Below are positions 22,388-34,333 of a stretch of 64,000 bases of DNA, piece after piece (positions within the stretch are counted from its first letter, which is position 1; the number at the start of each line of letters is the position of its first letter). This stretch comes from Galeopsis tetrahit (Eukaryota > Streptophyta > Magnoliopsida > Lamiales > Lamiaceae): the NCBI GenBank assembly GCA_963675135.1, contig OY776123.1, forward strand, positions 746,501-810,500. Reading direction: 5' to 3'. The translations under genes and the position numbers were made by a program. A model generated the notes under the pieces. The model did no database searches, was not told the DNA's origin, and worked only from the letters and a program-made list of their open reading frames with translations.

Positions 22388-25300
22388 TTAGTTCCATCTT
22401 TTAGAATTCTTTGAAGACTTTGATTTCTGTTTAGCAGCTTGAAACGACTGCATTTTCTGCTTCTTCCGAGCCTCCCTCTCCGCCTAATCAGACGACGAGA
22501 TACGTATTTTCAGGAATTTAGTCGAACAAGTACGAGTAGTAAAGCAATAGGTACAAACAAAGTGTTATTACCTTGGACATCTTGGACTTAGCTTTCCCTT
22601 TTGAAGACTTTTCGTCGAGCTCTGCCTCTCGTTCGAGCTCCCTTTCCCTCGCTTCAAGGTTCTTCTCCAAATAATACTGTCGTCGAGCCATTCGAAGATT
22701 GATCAGATTGATTATACAGATGACAGGGTTTTATTAATATTAGACTAAAAAAGCTCGAAACTAGGACTTACATTATAATCGCCTGCATAGTCCTGTAGTG
22801 TGCCGTCGTTTACTTCCAAGACTCTGTTCACAATTTGCTTTATGAAGTATCGGTCGTGAGAGACGGTAATGACAGTCCCTCGGTACTCGTTTATTGCCTC
22901 CTGATAGAAAAATACGAACAAACAAATTAAGTACGAGAATTTTTTAAGATGGAATTGACTACAAAATTCGTTAGTTGGAAATTAAACCTCGAGCATCTCT
23001 TTTGTAGGTATGTCTAAGTGATTGGTTGGCTCATCCAAGACGAGCAGAGTCGACGGTTGGACCATGAACTTGCAAAAGGCGAGACGAGCCTGCCCCGGGA
23101 AATAAAAAATATGAGTAAAGTAGAACAAAAGTACAGGTTGCAACTGGTCAATTACTTCATTGTCCCTAAGAATAAAGTGTGAATGCATCTACCTTCTCAC
23201 CACCACTTAGAAACGAGACCTTTCGGTCTAGCATATCAGCCTTGAAGTTATAACGGCCCAACAGACCCTTTATGTCGTCAAGCCTCCAGTCATCTGCAAC
23301 TTCAGCCACAGTTTCCAGCACCGTTTTATCCAAATCGAGCGCCTCTGCCTGAAAACAAACAGAAACCTCTACAATCAACAAATGTAGAATGAATGTTGAA
23401 TTGCAAATTGTAAAAACACGTGTTATAATTGAAAAAACGTGAAAAAATCGTGATTTTTATGCAATACCTGATTCTGCTCAAAATAGTTTGGCAATACATT
23501 GTGCTCCCCAAGCAGAACATCTCCTTTATCGGGTTTTTCCATGCCCATAATCAGTTTGAGCAAAGTACTTTTTCCACACCCATTGGGACCAAGAATCGCG
23601 ATTTTCTCTCCCCTTTCGATTGTAAGATTCGCATTCTTAAACAGAACCTGGTGCCACAAAATTACATAAAAATTAAAATAAACCATTGATTGATTGATTA
23701 TATTTGAGTTACATTAATGCAGTATGTAAAGTGTATTACACAATTGTCTACCCATCAACCAAAACTAGTCAGTAGACACGTAGAATAACATTCAATCGTA
23801 AGTGTGCATTTCTTGAAAGATTTCGTTATAAGCCTTCAATGAAATCCTATAATGCAATAATTCAGGTCATAATTACCTCATTCTCAAAACCGAATTCTAG
23901 GCCTTTCAATGCCACAACAGATTGGCCACTTCTTCCACGCTCTGGGAATCTAATCTTCATTTGCTTCCGAATGAATGGTTTCTCAACTTGTTCCTGATCC
24001 TGGAGTTTTTCAAGCTTCTGTAGAAATCAAAATTTAAAAAGGTCAACGAATAAGGGTTAGAAAATCATTTACAAAATAATACATACACACAAATTTAGTT
24101 TCAACCGAAAGCAATTAGACAAGGAGCATAAAAGGCTGGGAAGCTAAAGTTCAAAATAAAATTGGACCCTCGTACATGCAGAAAATCCTGGTTGCATAAC
24201 AATCAAGTAACATATTTTCTATGTTCTACATACACTGAAAAAACTATATACAATCGAGAAATTGAAAATTGATCTCATATCTATTGAGTGCTGGTGATTT
24301 TAACCTCATACCAATCAATTTTCTCAATTAAGTCTCATAATTTTTAACATAATCTAATTCTAGTCCTATATTGACAAATTTTTGTTTTAAGATGATAATC
24401 GATTTGTGATTTTTTTAATTGAAGTTCATATACTGGGGTCTCGTTATGCCACGTAAGCGACGCCAAATCATTAGTCAGGTTCTGCAAAAACCCTTCAACT
24501 TTGTCAATATAGGACTAAAATTGCATCCTTTTAAAACTTAATTGAGAAACTTACTTCGTATTACACTTAAATCGCCAGCACCCAATAGAAAGGGGACCAG
24601 TTTTGCAATTTACTCTATATAATTAATCGAAATGAGGTTAAGTATGAATGCAGAAATAGTCCATTATTCTAAGGAAGTATCATGTAGGCGATCTAACAAA
24701 ACAAAATTGGACATATTTTTTTACTTGCCTCATGATAGTTCCCAAAATATTTACTCAAACACCCCCCATATATATCCATTTATTCATGCAAAAGGCGTAT
24801 AGACGAAATTAGTTACGAGCAAAAACATAGGCCCATATCATTTTAAGGATCAAGTGATTCTTAATTTGATATGCGAAATTCTTAATTCCAAAGAGATTAA
24901 GTTTAGCAAGACAAAGAAACCACATTAGGAGAACCTTTTCAGCGGTAGAAGCTCGACCAGCATTTGCTCCAGCACTCAACCTACTTATGAGGTCTTTCGT
25001 ATGTTCAATCTCCTTCTGTTGTTTCTCCCATGCTGTAAACTGGGCTTCAATCCATGCTGCCTTTGCCATCACATAATTAGAGTAATTTCCTTCAAATGTT
25101 CTGGAAACACCCATATCAGTTTCCACGATTTTCGTACATAACTGGTCAAGGAAAGCCCTGTCATGAGATATGATCACCATTGGCACATCTTGCTTTTTCA
25201 GATAACCCTCTAGCCACTCGATTGTATCGAGATCAAGGTGATTCGTAGGTTCATCTAATAGCAACAAATCAAGATCCTGCAAAATTATTGCCAATTATGA

Positions 25301-26917
25301 TCACCAATAACATATTATCCAAAAATCATGCAAATTAATAATCATACAACGAGAATCAAGATAAAATTGTTGTACACGTGCACAAGCCATTCTAAGCAAG
25401 GTTTGTTTTGGGTTTCAAAAACCAGGTTTCTAGTTCGGGACTTGGCAATCCGGTTTTATAAAACCACCACTACAACACCAATAAACTTGTTATAACAATT
25501 TCCAATACAATCAATTCCCTCACAGTACACTTTAATATTATTTCAATCCTTAAACACACCATCCAATCACAACAATCATACACATAAATTTGACATAAAG
25601 TTGAACAAAATTCAAAACAAACACACTTCTTACTATTCATCACGATTTCAATATCTCCGGGTTTTTTAAACCGCTTAGAACCCAAACCAAGCATCATCAC
25701 TCTATATCTTCTCTAACAACAAAAACTCATTCATAATTGGAAAACTATCCGGTTTTATAAAACCACCACTACAACACCAATAAACTTGTTATAACAATTT
25801 CCAATACAATCAATTCTCTCACAGTACACTTTGATGTTATTTCAATCATTAAACACACCATCCAATCATTACAATCGCAACAATCATACACATAAAGTTG
25901 AACAAAATTCTAAAACAAACACACGTCTTACTATTCATCACGATTTCAATATCTACGTTTTTCTAAACCACTTAAAGCCAAGCATCATCATTCTACATCT
26001 TCTCCAACAACAAAAACACATACATAATCCAAAAACTAACTACAATCATATCAACAACTCATATATACCTGCAAAAGAATCTTCCCAAGTGACATCCTCA
26101 TTTGCCACCCACCACTAAACGAAGCAACAAGCCTATCTGCATCCTCAGGTGCAAAACCAAGTTCAGGCATCAACTTACTAATCTTAGCATCAACCTCATC
26201 CAAATCAACAGCCTGTGCCCTCCTCTGCAGCAAATCAAACTCATCCAACAGCCTCCCCATAAGGTCTAAATCATCAACCGATTTCTCAATAGCCTTCTGC
26301 ACTTTCTCCAGCCTCTCTTGAACATCCATTTCCTCCTTAAACGCACTCAATAGCTCCTCCTTTAACGTCCTTGTCGACACAACCTCAAATTCTTGGCTCA
26401 AGAACGCAATCTTCATGTTATTCTTGGCCTTAATCACATTCCCTGAATCCGGTTCCTCTAAACCGGCGATGATTCTCAATTGGGTTGTTTTCCCTGCGCC
26501 ATTGACGCCCACTAGCCCAACTTTTTCGCCCTTTTTCACTTCCCAATTGATTTTCTTCAACACGGTGACGCCCTTGTAAGTTTTGCTCACGTTTTCTAAC
26601 CTCACGCCGGAAGAAATCGAAGAAGCGCCGCTGGAATTCTTGCTGTTGCCTCTCTTGTAATCGACTTCTGATGAAGTGGAATTGTTTGAGGAGAAAAGGG
26701 ATTCTATATCTTCTTCTTGTTCTTTGTCTTGGGCCTTGATTGAAGTGGAGGTTTCGGTGGCAATGGCTTGTAATTTTGGGGAAATTCTTGGTGGGTTTTT
26801 GGAATGGATTACTAGAGAGCGGCGGAGAGCCGCCGGGAACGGGTGGGTGAGACGGGGTTTTCCGGCGAGGAAAGTTGAACGGAGGTCCATGAATTGGAGT
26901 TTTGATGCTAAGTCCAT
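22388..26917 (-). CDS. ABCF5: ABC-F ATPase, ABCF5/GCN5 type, plastid-targeted
   Basis: Nine exons, minus strand: 26069-26917, 24935-25276, 23877-24017, 23468-23647, 23193-23348, 22988-23089, 22772-22900, 22572-22676, 22388-22483; all are multiples of three and total 699 residues. It has two ABC cassettes and no membrane segments. Cassette 1: Walker A GVNGAGKTT (about 137-145), signature SGGWQ (about 268), Walker B LLLLDEPTNHLD. Cassette 2: GPNGCGKST (about 464-472), SGGEK (about 552), LLVLDEPTNHLD. The first about 60 residues are Ser/Arg-rich, like a transit peptide; the C-terminus is a basic coiled tail. ABC-F proteins act on ribosomes, so a role in plastid translation is inferred. Intron 1 holds a 300-bp direct duplication and intron 2 a MITE shared with the shikimate kinase gene. 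Confidence 0.94.
24240..24600. repeat. MITE in ABCF5 intron 2
   Basis: The phrase AAAATTGATCTCATATCTATT near 24266 and the TTAATTGAGAAACTTACTTCG region near the right end pair in reverse. A relative with TTGATCTCATATTTGTTGAG occurs at 48420-48770 in a shikimate kinase intron. Confidence 0.55.
25440..25995. repeat. Direct duplication of about 245 bp in ABCF5 intron 1
   Basis: CCGGTTTTATAAAACCACCA starts both copies, near 25450 and 25748. The copies run in parallel through ACAATTTCCAATACAATCAA and ACGATTTCAATATCT. The first is embedded in a MITE of the GTTTGTTTTGGG family that begins near 25396. Confidence 0.8.
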
Positions 26918-27269
26918 TTTTTGTTATCCGTTTCGATTTTTGTTTTGATCTTTAATGTGGTGGAGAGAGAGAGTGCGTGGAATTAGTGTGTGTGGGAGAG
27001 AGAAAGATGAGATTTTGGAACACTTTTCTTCTGCGGCAGAAATGAAGAGAGTGGAAGAGAAACTCCACACGAACCCTTCAATTTCTCTCAGCTCTAACAG
27101 AAGAAGAAGTGACAAAGTAGATGATGGAGAAGCTCTCAGGGGCAAAAATGTCATTTTTACAATGTAAAATAATAATAATGCTTTGAAAAGTTTAATTTTT
27201 TATCACGTGGCATAATAAGAAACACAAATCTTATTACAAAAAAAAAATTAGGGATTAAAGGTTCTTTAA

Positions 27270-27598
27270 TCCTTTAGGTTGGACTAATTTTGAATTTGGT
27301 CCCAATGGAATACACATTTTGATTTTCGTCTCATAAGTTGGTCGAAATTTTGAATTCAGTCCAATTACTACAATTTGAGGTAAATAAATCGATCAAATCC
27401 ACTGTTTTTTGCATTTTTCTGCACATGAGCAAATTCACAGTTGATTTGAATTGTACACGAGCTAAGAATTTGACCGATTTATTTACCTACAATGGTAGTA
27501 ATTGGACTGAATTCACAATTTCGACCAACTTATGGGACCAAAATCAAAATGTGTATTCCATCCGGACCAAATTCAAAATTAGTCCAACTTAAAGGACT
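27270..27598. repeat. Large palindromic MITE
   Basis: CCTTTAGGTTGGACTAATTT at the left is answered by AAATTAGTCCAACTTAAAGG at the right. Inner parts, such as ATACACATTTTGATTTTCGT against AAATCAAAATGTGTAT and GGTAAATAAATCGATCAAAT, continue the palindrome for most of its length. Confidence 0.85.
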
Positions 27599-27871
27599 AA
27601 AAAAAACTATAATCCAAAAAATTATCTCACACTATATAGATTACATCCCCTAACTGTAGTTTCATTGGGGCAGAACATATATTTTAAGAAAAAAGTAGAT
27701 AAAGAAGGAATATTATAGTCATTATGAATAAAGTGGTGTTGATTTATTTAAAGTGTGTGAAACGGAGAATATAATGTAATTACATTTCGTGGACGAAGTG
27801 AGTACTATTTTACATACACTTCTATATTTCGATAGTTCTTGTTTTTTCATTTTGGACGTTCCGCTGAAATT

Positions 27872-28194
27872 TACTATTCCCTCCGTCCTTAAATTTTTTT
27901 TATACTTTCATTTTTTGTTTATCTCTCAAAAGTCTGCATACCCTCAAATAGAAACAATCATCACAATTCAAGTGTATCTATACACTCAATTGCATAAAAG
28001 AATTTGTCTTGCTTTATATATAAAATATTACAAAATTATCCTTCAACATTCTATTTATTACATCATGAAAGAATTTGTCTTACTTTATATATAAAATATT
28101 ACAAAACTATCCTTCAACATTCTAATTATTACAAATTTTCCTTAAACTCGGTGTCCAAAAAGCACAACAAACTTTTTAGAGACGATGGGAGTAA
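27872..28194. repeat. Stowaway-like MITE
   Basis: Ends TTCCCTCCGTCCTTAAATTT and GAGACGATGGGAGTA are degenerate CTCCCTCCGTCC-type inverted repeats. The interior repeats AAGAATTTGTCTT(A/G)CTTTATAT twice in tandem. Confidence 0.6.
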
Positions 28195-28985
28195 TTTTGT
28201 TTTTTTTGCAACATGATGAACCCATGAAGATATGTTTAATGTATAAGACCATCTCATATAAAAATGTACTCCATTAAGTTTATTATAAAATCAAGTTAAT
28301 AAAAAGTTTTGTTTTTTTATGTGTATTTTGTAATAAAGGTTGGTTTTTTATTTTGGAAACTTAAAAAATAATTGAAGGGCATTTGACTTTAAAATTAGTT
28401 TTTGTGGGTAGGAAGAAAAAAAGGATCTCAACGAGAAACAATTTATGTGGCCAATGTAGATTGAGGTAAGAGATAATGTGTTTTGTGGTGCATACTAAAT
28501 TCCACAAATTCTGCGTAAATGAAACCACCCACTCATTCTCTGCCACGTGTACTGGAAATACCAATGTGGATGATGCACCACCACATTTTTCATCGCTCGA
28601 CACTAAACACGGTGCACCCGGTGCACTAGAGACTTATTCAAAAAAATAAAAAGTCAAGCGATGTATTTTTTTAATGAACATTGCAAGTATTAATTATTTA
28701 AAAATGCTAATGGTACTTAGTAAAAAGATGCAAAGTCTTCTATATAACAATTAAGTAATTTAAGTGATAGTTTAAGGGTGATGATTTTCATAAAGAGTAT
28801 GACTGTATGAGATTATATTTTGTAGATAGAGAATATAAGAGATGTTTGTGGCAAACGGGCTGGCCCGCCCTATCAAATGGTGGGCTTTTGTAGTTTTGGC
28901 CCATCCTGTTCCATTGACCTGTCTCGACAATGTATATACATAAGAAAAAGGCCCAGTAACGTAGCACATGATGTCCATAAAACAA

Positions 28986-30223
28986 GGCCTTGGCTATATA
29001 CCCCTCCAGCTTTGTTAAGTATACTCCCCCTTCATATTTATTAATTTAATATTCGTGTAAATTACCTAATCTGCCCTTTTAATAAAATACCACATGTTAA
29101 ATACACTCCCCAACTTTTAAACCCTAAACCTAATGACACAGCCATCACCACCGTGACGCTGATTTCATCGCCATCGTACCGCCGCCGCCATTCAAACAAT
29201 GCCAACAAAAAACACCACCCCCAAACATTATCGTATACTTCGAAAAAAAAATCTCAGAAACTTCAGATTTTATTTTTTTTATTTTCGCCACACTAGGGTC
29301 GAACATATATGCCCTCGTCGACAAATTGTTTTCGACGAGAGTATATATGCTTGACCCTTGGGTGTCGATTTTTTTTTTTTTTAAATATTGGACACATCAA
29401 GGTCGACAGTATACACTCTCGTCGACAACAATTTGTCTACGGGAGGGTATACAATCGACTCTGGTGTGTCGAGAAAAAAAAGATTTTTTTTTGAAATACC
29501 TGTGTTGATGGAGGGGCCTCGAACGGTGCAGAGGGCTTGGGGGCTGAATGGCTTAGGTGGGTGGGTTGGCGGCGACGGTGGCCGTGGGAGGGATAGGGCG
29601 GCGGCGACGGCGGCCGTGGGAGAGGGAGGGCGGCGCCGCCACCTGTAAACAGAAATTAAAAAAAAAAATGAAGAAAAGGGAGCGGCAGATCTAAGTGGGG
29701 GAGGAAGGGCGACAGATCTGAATGGCTTAGGTGGGTGGGCAGCGACGGTAGTTGTGGGAGTGAGGAGGCGGCGGCAACGTCGTTGGGAGAGGGATGGCGG
29801 CGCCGCCGCCTGTTAACAAAATTTTTAAAAAAAGTAAAAAACGGCGAATCTCAGTAGGGGGAGGAGGGGTGACGGATCTGAGTGGGGGAAGGCAGGGCGG
29901 CGCCGCGCGATGTTACATGAAAAAAACAGCTGGCAGCGACGGAAGGAGGAGGGAGGAGGGGCGAGAGGCGGAGAAAGGAGGAGTGCGGCGTTGGCGGCGT
30001 GCGGTGGAGGCGGCGCCGGAGTTGGTCTGGAGAAGATGAAGAAGAATGAAGATGGGAGAAAAATGACGAATTTTAGGGGGTATATTTAACACATAACCAT
30101 TTGAGATAAAAAGGGCATATTAGACATTTTAAGGGGAGTACATCCAACATAATCGATTTTGTGGGTAGTGTATGAATAGGGGGAGTATATTTAACAAGTA
30201 TGGAGGGGTATATAGCCAGGGCC
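28986..30223. mobile_element. Non-autonomous TIR element A (Mutator-like), 1238 bp
   Basis: TIRs: left GGCCTTGGCTATATACCCCT, right the inverse of GGCCCTGGCTATATACCCCT, and the similarity extends past 45 bp (TTGTTAAGTATACTCCCCC). An 8-bp target duplication, TAAAACAA, flanks it at 28978-28985 and 30224-30231. The inside holds GTCGAC/TCGAC hairpin sequence (29296-29480) and a GC-rich GGCGGCGGCGACGG zone (29510-30030). No transposase is encoded. The layout matches the three elements at 30290, 43210 and 53926, although the TIR differs. Confidence 0.82.
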
Positions 30224-30289
30224 TAAAACAATTAATTTTGATTTGGGCTGATCTGATTGAATATGTATGGGCTTTTTTGTTATCCAACT

Positions 30290-31260
30290 GGGTCCGACTA
30301 TTTACACCTCCATTTGCGTTGAGAACACTCCCCCTCTGGACGCACCCCCCAAATCTGATGCACCCCCTCAAATTGTCATAAATGCCCTTCTCTTATATAA
30401 TTCCAATTACTACTCACACCCCCCCCCAAACCCTACTTTCTCCCCCAAATCCTCCATCTTCTTCTTCCTCCTCCACCAGTTCTTCTTTCATCTTCTCCCC
30501 CACCCCTCACCACCACCGCCGGCGACCTGCCCCTCCACCACCCTTCGCCGGCGACGCCACCCCCTCCCTCCCTCGCCGAACCCGTCGCCCCATCCCCCCC
30601 GCCTGTAAAAAAAAAAAAAAATTACAGATCGCGGCCGCGCGCGGCCGTCCCCTCCCTCCCCCTCCTCCCATCTCGATTTGTAAAAAAAAAAAAAAATACA
30701 GTAATTGGCCGCCGCCCCCGACCCCGCCCAACGGCCGCCGCCCCCGCTCCCGTCCATCGGCCGCCCAAATCCAGGTTTGTTTTTTTTTTCCTTCTTTTTC
30801 TTACCTTTCGACCACTTTAGGTCGATCCAAATACACTCCGTCGACAACAGGGTGTCGACGAGTGTATTTTTGGTCGACCTAAAGTGGTCGACGAGTTTTT
30901 AAATTTTTTTTTTTTTTCGATCAACAAATGTCGAGCATATACAATCTTGTCGACAAACCAGTGTCGACGGGAGTGAATATGGTCGACACTGGTTTGTCGA
31001 AATCTTAAAAAAAAAAAGTTGAAATTTTTTAAGTTGAATTTTTTTTGTTTGGGGAGAAATTTTGGTGTTTGGTGTTTGGTGGTGGTGGTGGTGGCGGTGG
31101 CGGCGGTGGCGGATGGATAAAACTTAGATTTAAAGGTGGGGGTGCATTTAGTAGTTTAATATGACTTAAAGGGTATTTTTGATTTTTTACTTCATTATTT
31201 TATTATTAAATTCATAGGGGAGTGTTCTCAACGCAAATGGAGGTGTAAATAGTCGGACCC
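30290..31260. mobile_element. Non-autonomous TIR element B, copy 1, 971 bp
   Basis: TIRs GGGTCCGACTATTTACACCT and its inverse continue for about 45 bp. The 9-bp target duplication TATCCAACT is at 30281-30289 and 31261-31269, as for Mutator-like elements. After a pyrimidine-rich part and a core of CCGCCGGCGACC type comes a hairpin region (30805-31000) with repeated GTCGAC, then a (GGT)n tract. It has no transposase. Nearly identical to the copy at 43210. Confidence 0.9.
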
Positions 31261-32479
31261 TATCCAACTGTAATGGTGTACTAGATATAGGAATTTGTAA
31301 AAAATAAAATAAAAATATAATTTGAGGATTTTGTATAGGGGAATGGAATTTATTGACCAACTTTTTATATTGTTTCTTTAAATTCCAGTTACCAAGAAAC
31401 TATTGGGATTTTCAGAAGCATTATTTAAATATATCTTTAATTCATAGGGAATGTTCCTCTTTAGGCTTAATAGTTTGTTTAGTAGCATTATTTAAATATA
31501 TCTATGATTATTTTAATTCATAGGGAATGTTTCATCTCTAGGTTAATAGTTTATTACTAAACAAATTATTGATATCACATGACTAAGTTGACATAAAAAA
31601 ATAAAAAAGTTATTCGATCTAATCACAACATTTAACATTTTTTAGAAAATCGTCACCTCTTATGGTGTTTCAATTCCATATACATTTTTTTGTCAACTTC
31701 GATCGATTACTGATGATGTGATTTGTTGAAGCGTGTATTTTTGTCGCGCGACACGTAGAATGCAACATGTGAAGAATCGTACATGTCATAAAACACTTGA
31801 AAATTAATTTCCCAAATTGAAAATATTTTAAAAAATACATATATAATCAAAATTTCATGGAATACCAAGTCTTCATCCAAAATAATAATAAAAAAAAAAA
31901 AAATCAAGCAAAATAAGTTAGATGAAATTGTATATTTCAATTTTGGTCCACAATCATTGTGGATGGTTAATATGACAGTTTAAAAAAATAATCAATGTAC
32001 CCAAATAATGAAAACGACACGTATTAATGATTCGAAATGATGAAACATTAAGTGAAATACGAAAAAATGGAATAAAAGAATCGAACCAGTTCCAAGCACC
32101 TCCATTCCCCCTCATCTCCTTCTCCTGAACGATTAGCTTATCACGAATATTGAATATATCGAAGATATTTCCGAATTTTGAATCACAACACACGCACAAA
32201 ACGAAACAATTGCAATTCAAAAACCGTGTATCCGTGTGAAATTCTAGTGGCATCTGTGTAAATACACCTAAACTCAGCCCTTATATCATAATCTTCCCAC
32301 TATATAGTAATCAACTGATTTATACGATTTTTATGCCACCATTTTCTCTCTCTCTTTGAAGTTAGAGGCTTTCCAATTCAAGAAAAAGTGTTTCTTTCAT
32401 TATTTGTCAGTTAACTTCAAGAAAAGGGTGTCTGTTTTTTTTTTCAAAAATCAAAATCTAAGCTTTTTGCTATCAGCTG
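31261..32479. other. Intergenic region and promoter side of the NOI gene
   Basis: AT-rich. At 31950-32100 is a copy of a dispersed repeat (ATTAATGATTCG, AGTGAAATACGAAAA, AATCGAACC). TATA-like CTATATAG near 32301 is about 180 bp before the start codon. No other gene is seen. Confidence 0.45.
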
Positions 32480-34121
32480 ATGGAAGACCATAAAGAGGTA
32501 AAAGGGCTTTCACCATTTTTGTTTTCTCTGAAATTTTAATCTTGTTTGCTGTTTTTTCTGATTTTTTCCCTTTGAAGAATAGTGTGTTCTTTTTTATTTG
32601 GGATTGAGCTATGAATGTTGTACCTTAGTGCAAATTACAAGTAATTTGTATTGAAATTTGGTTGTGTATTTGTGTTTAAGGTCAAGATTCAATTTTTTCA
32701 TCACTAGTGTTTTGATCATGCTTCTATTGATATTATATGCTAAAAAAATACTCCCCTTTTTGTCGTCCAAGAGAATTTGCACCCTAAAATGTGTAAGAAA
32801 GAGTGTAATGGATTGATGTTTTGAGGGGATAGTTTTGTAATTTTTCATGAATAAAGTAAAGTAGCAGTTAGATTGAGTGCGAAAAAATAATGAACAGTTG
32901 TATGATTATGAAGATATTTCTGTTTATGGGGTGTGTGGAGACATCCATATATGGCAAGTGTGCAAATTTATGTGGGACGGAGGGAGTATTGTACTTACTA
33001 GTGTATTTAGCAAAAAATTGAGTGTAAATAGGCTAACCCTAAAAGAAACAAGAAAAAAGTATCCTATTAACCATGAGAATTTGGTTGTTTTAACAGAAGA
33101 ATACAGCATGGCTATCTGTGCCACAATTTGGGGACTGGGATCAAAAGGGAGTGATTCCTGATTACTCGATGGATTTCTCGAAAATTCGAGAAATGAGGAA
33201 GCAAAACAAGAGGGATCCATCGAGAGCTAGCATTGGAAACGAGGAAGACCTCGTTTCGTCAGCAAGTAGAAGCTCCAACTCCGTCAACAATGATCATCAA
33301 ACTCACTCTCCTACAGTAAGCACCTTCTATATATCTCTTCAAAATGTTCTTTTTTGTTTACATTAATGTTGAATTCAGACACAATTAAGTAGTTGTTTGT
33401 ATTGAAGATAGAGTAGAGTAGGGTATGGGACAAAAATGTTGCTGGTTGGTTATGGCTATTAATGAAAATAGTGGCAAAAGGAGTATATGGTGGTACATGT
33501 GGTTGGGGCATTTAGTAGCTGGCTATTGACACTTGTCGGGGGGTGATTATGACGATTGTTTTTACTTTGCCTCGTACGTTAGGGAAAAACGACTTAGAAA
33601 AAAAAATCGGGCTTTTTTGGTCAAATAACGACTAATACCGAACTATTATTAGTCTGGATAGACAAAAACTTATGTGCAACTAGAGTAGGAATTCATATAG
33701 CGTAGGGCACCAATGCGTCTACACTTTTTAGTTATTTCACTGAAAAGTATTAGTTGTCTACAGTTGCACTGTACAACTGGTATACCTACTCTGTATGACG
33801 CAAAAATGTCAAGATTTAGATAGTTCGTTTGAAAAAAACCGAAGCACATGGAAATGGTAACAAAATTGGTAAAATGAGTGTATATCTGCTGGGAAGAAAG
33901 CAACATATCGTACTTGTGAAATTTGAAAGGATTTGGACCACATAAATGTAAAGAGTGGTGCACATGCAATGAAGATTGTGTGAGACTACGCGTTCGTCGT
34001 TCTTAGCATTTTAATCTTTACGAGAAGTCGAGCAAGATCTTTCGTGTCTGAACTAACTCCGTTTTTCGTACAGGCGAGGCGGAGCATCTTCAGCTACTTT
34101 AACTGCTGTCTTAAAGCCTGA
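32480..34121 (+). CDS. Small RIN4/NOI-domain protein
   Basis: Three exons, 32480-32497, 33097-33315, 34074-34121, give 94 residues. Exon 1 codes only MEDHKE. Exon 2 starts after TTTTAACAG and gives KNTAWLSVPQFGDWDQKG, the hallmark of the NOI (nitrate-induced) domain that is shared with the immune regulator RIN4, then DYSMDFSKIREMRKQNKRD. Exon 3 ends FNCCLKA; the paired cysteines near the C-terminus are the expected acylation site for plasma-membrane attachment. The sequence shows one NOI domain only, where RIN4 has two, so it is a short NOI protein. Such proteins are linked to immunity and secretion; the exact role here is not known. Exons 1 and 2 are missed by ORF-only methods. Confidence 0.9.
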
Positions 34122-34333
34122 AATATGGAGTATATATTGATGTAATTTGCTGAATTCTGAATAATTAGTTTAAGAGACATCTGTTCTATCTGCTAATAAA
34201 TGTAGAATTTTGTGTAATTTAATTATTGTATTTTTGGTAGTACAATTATTGGCAATTACTGTGAGAATTATTTGGGAATAATTGATTCACGACCTAGTCA
34301 AATTGGTTGGTTAACTGCATTTATTTTAAAAAA

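Larger units (their letters stand above)
26918..28985. other. Intergenic region upstream of ABCF5
   Basis: Contains the ABCF5 promoter side (26918-27170), a large palindromic MITE, a Stowaway-like repeat and AT-rich filler. No further gene is seen; short frames here have no family character. Confidence 0.5.

Noticed and set aside
28004..28216. Short frames with repeated CLxLYIKYYKxILQHS pattern
   Set aside because: Caused by a 60-bp tandem repeat inside a Stowaway-like MITE.
30382..30882. Proline-rich open frames in element B copies, also at 43306-43770
   Set aside because: The frames come from pyrimidine-rich and CCG-rich DNA, differ between copies by homopolymer shifts, and run into the hairpin block.
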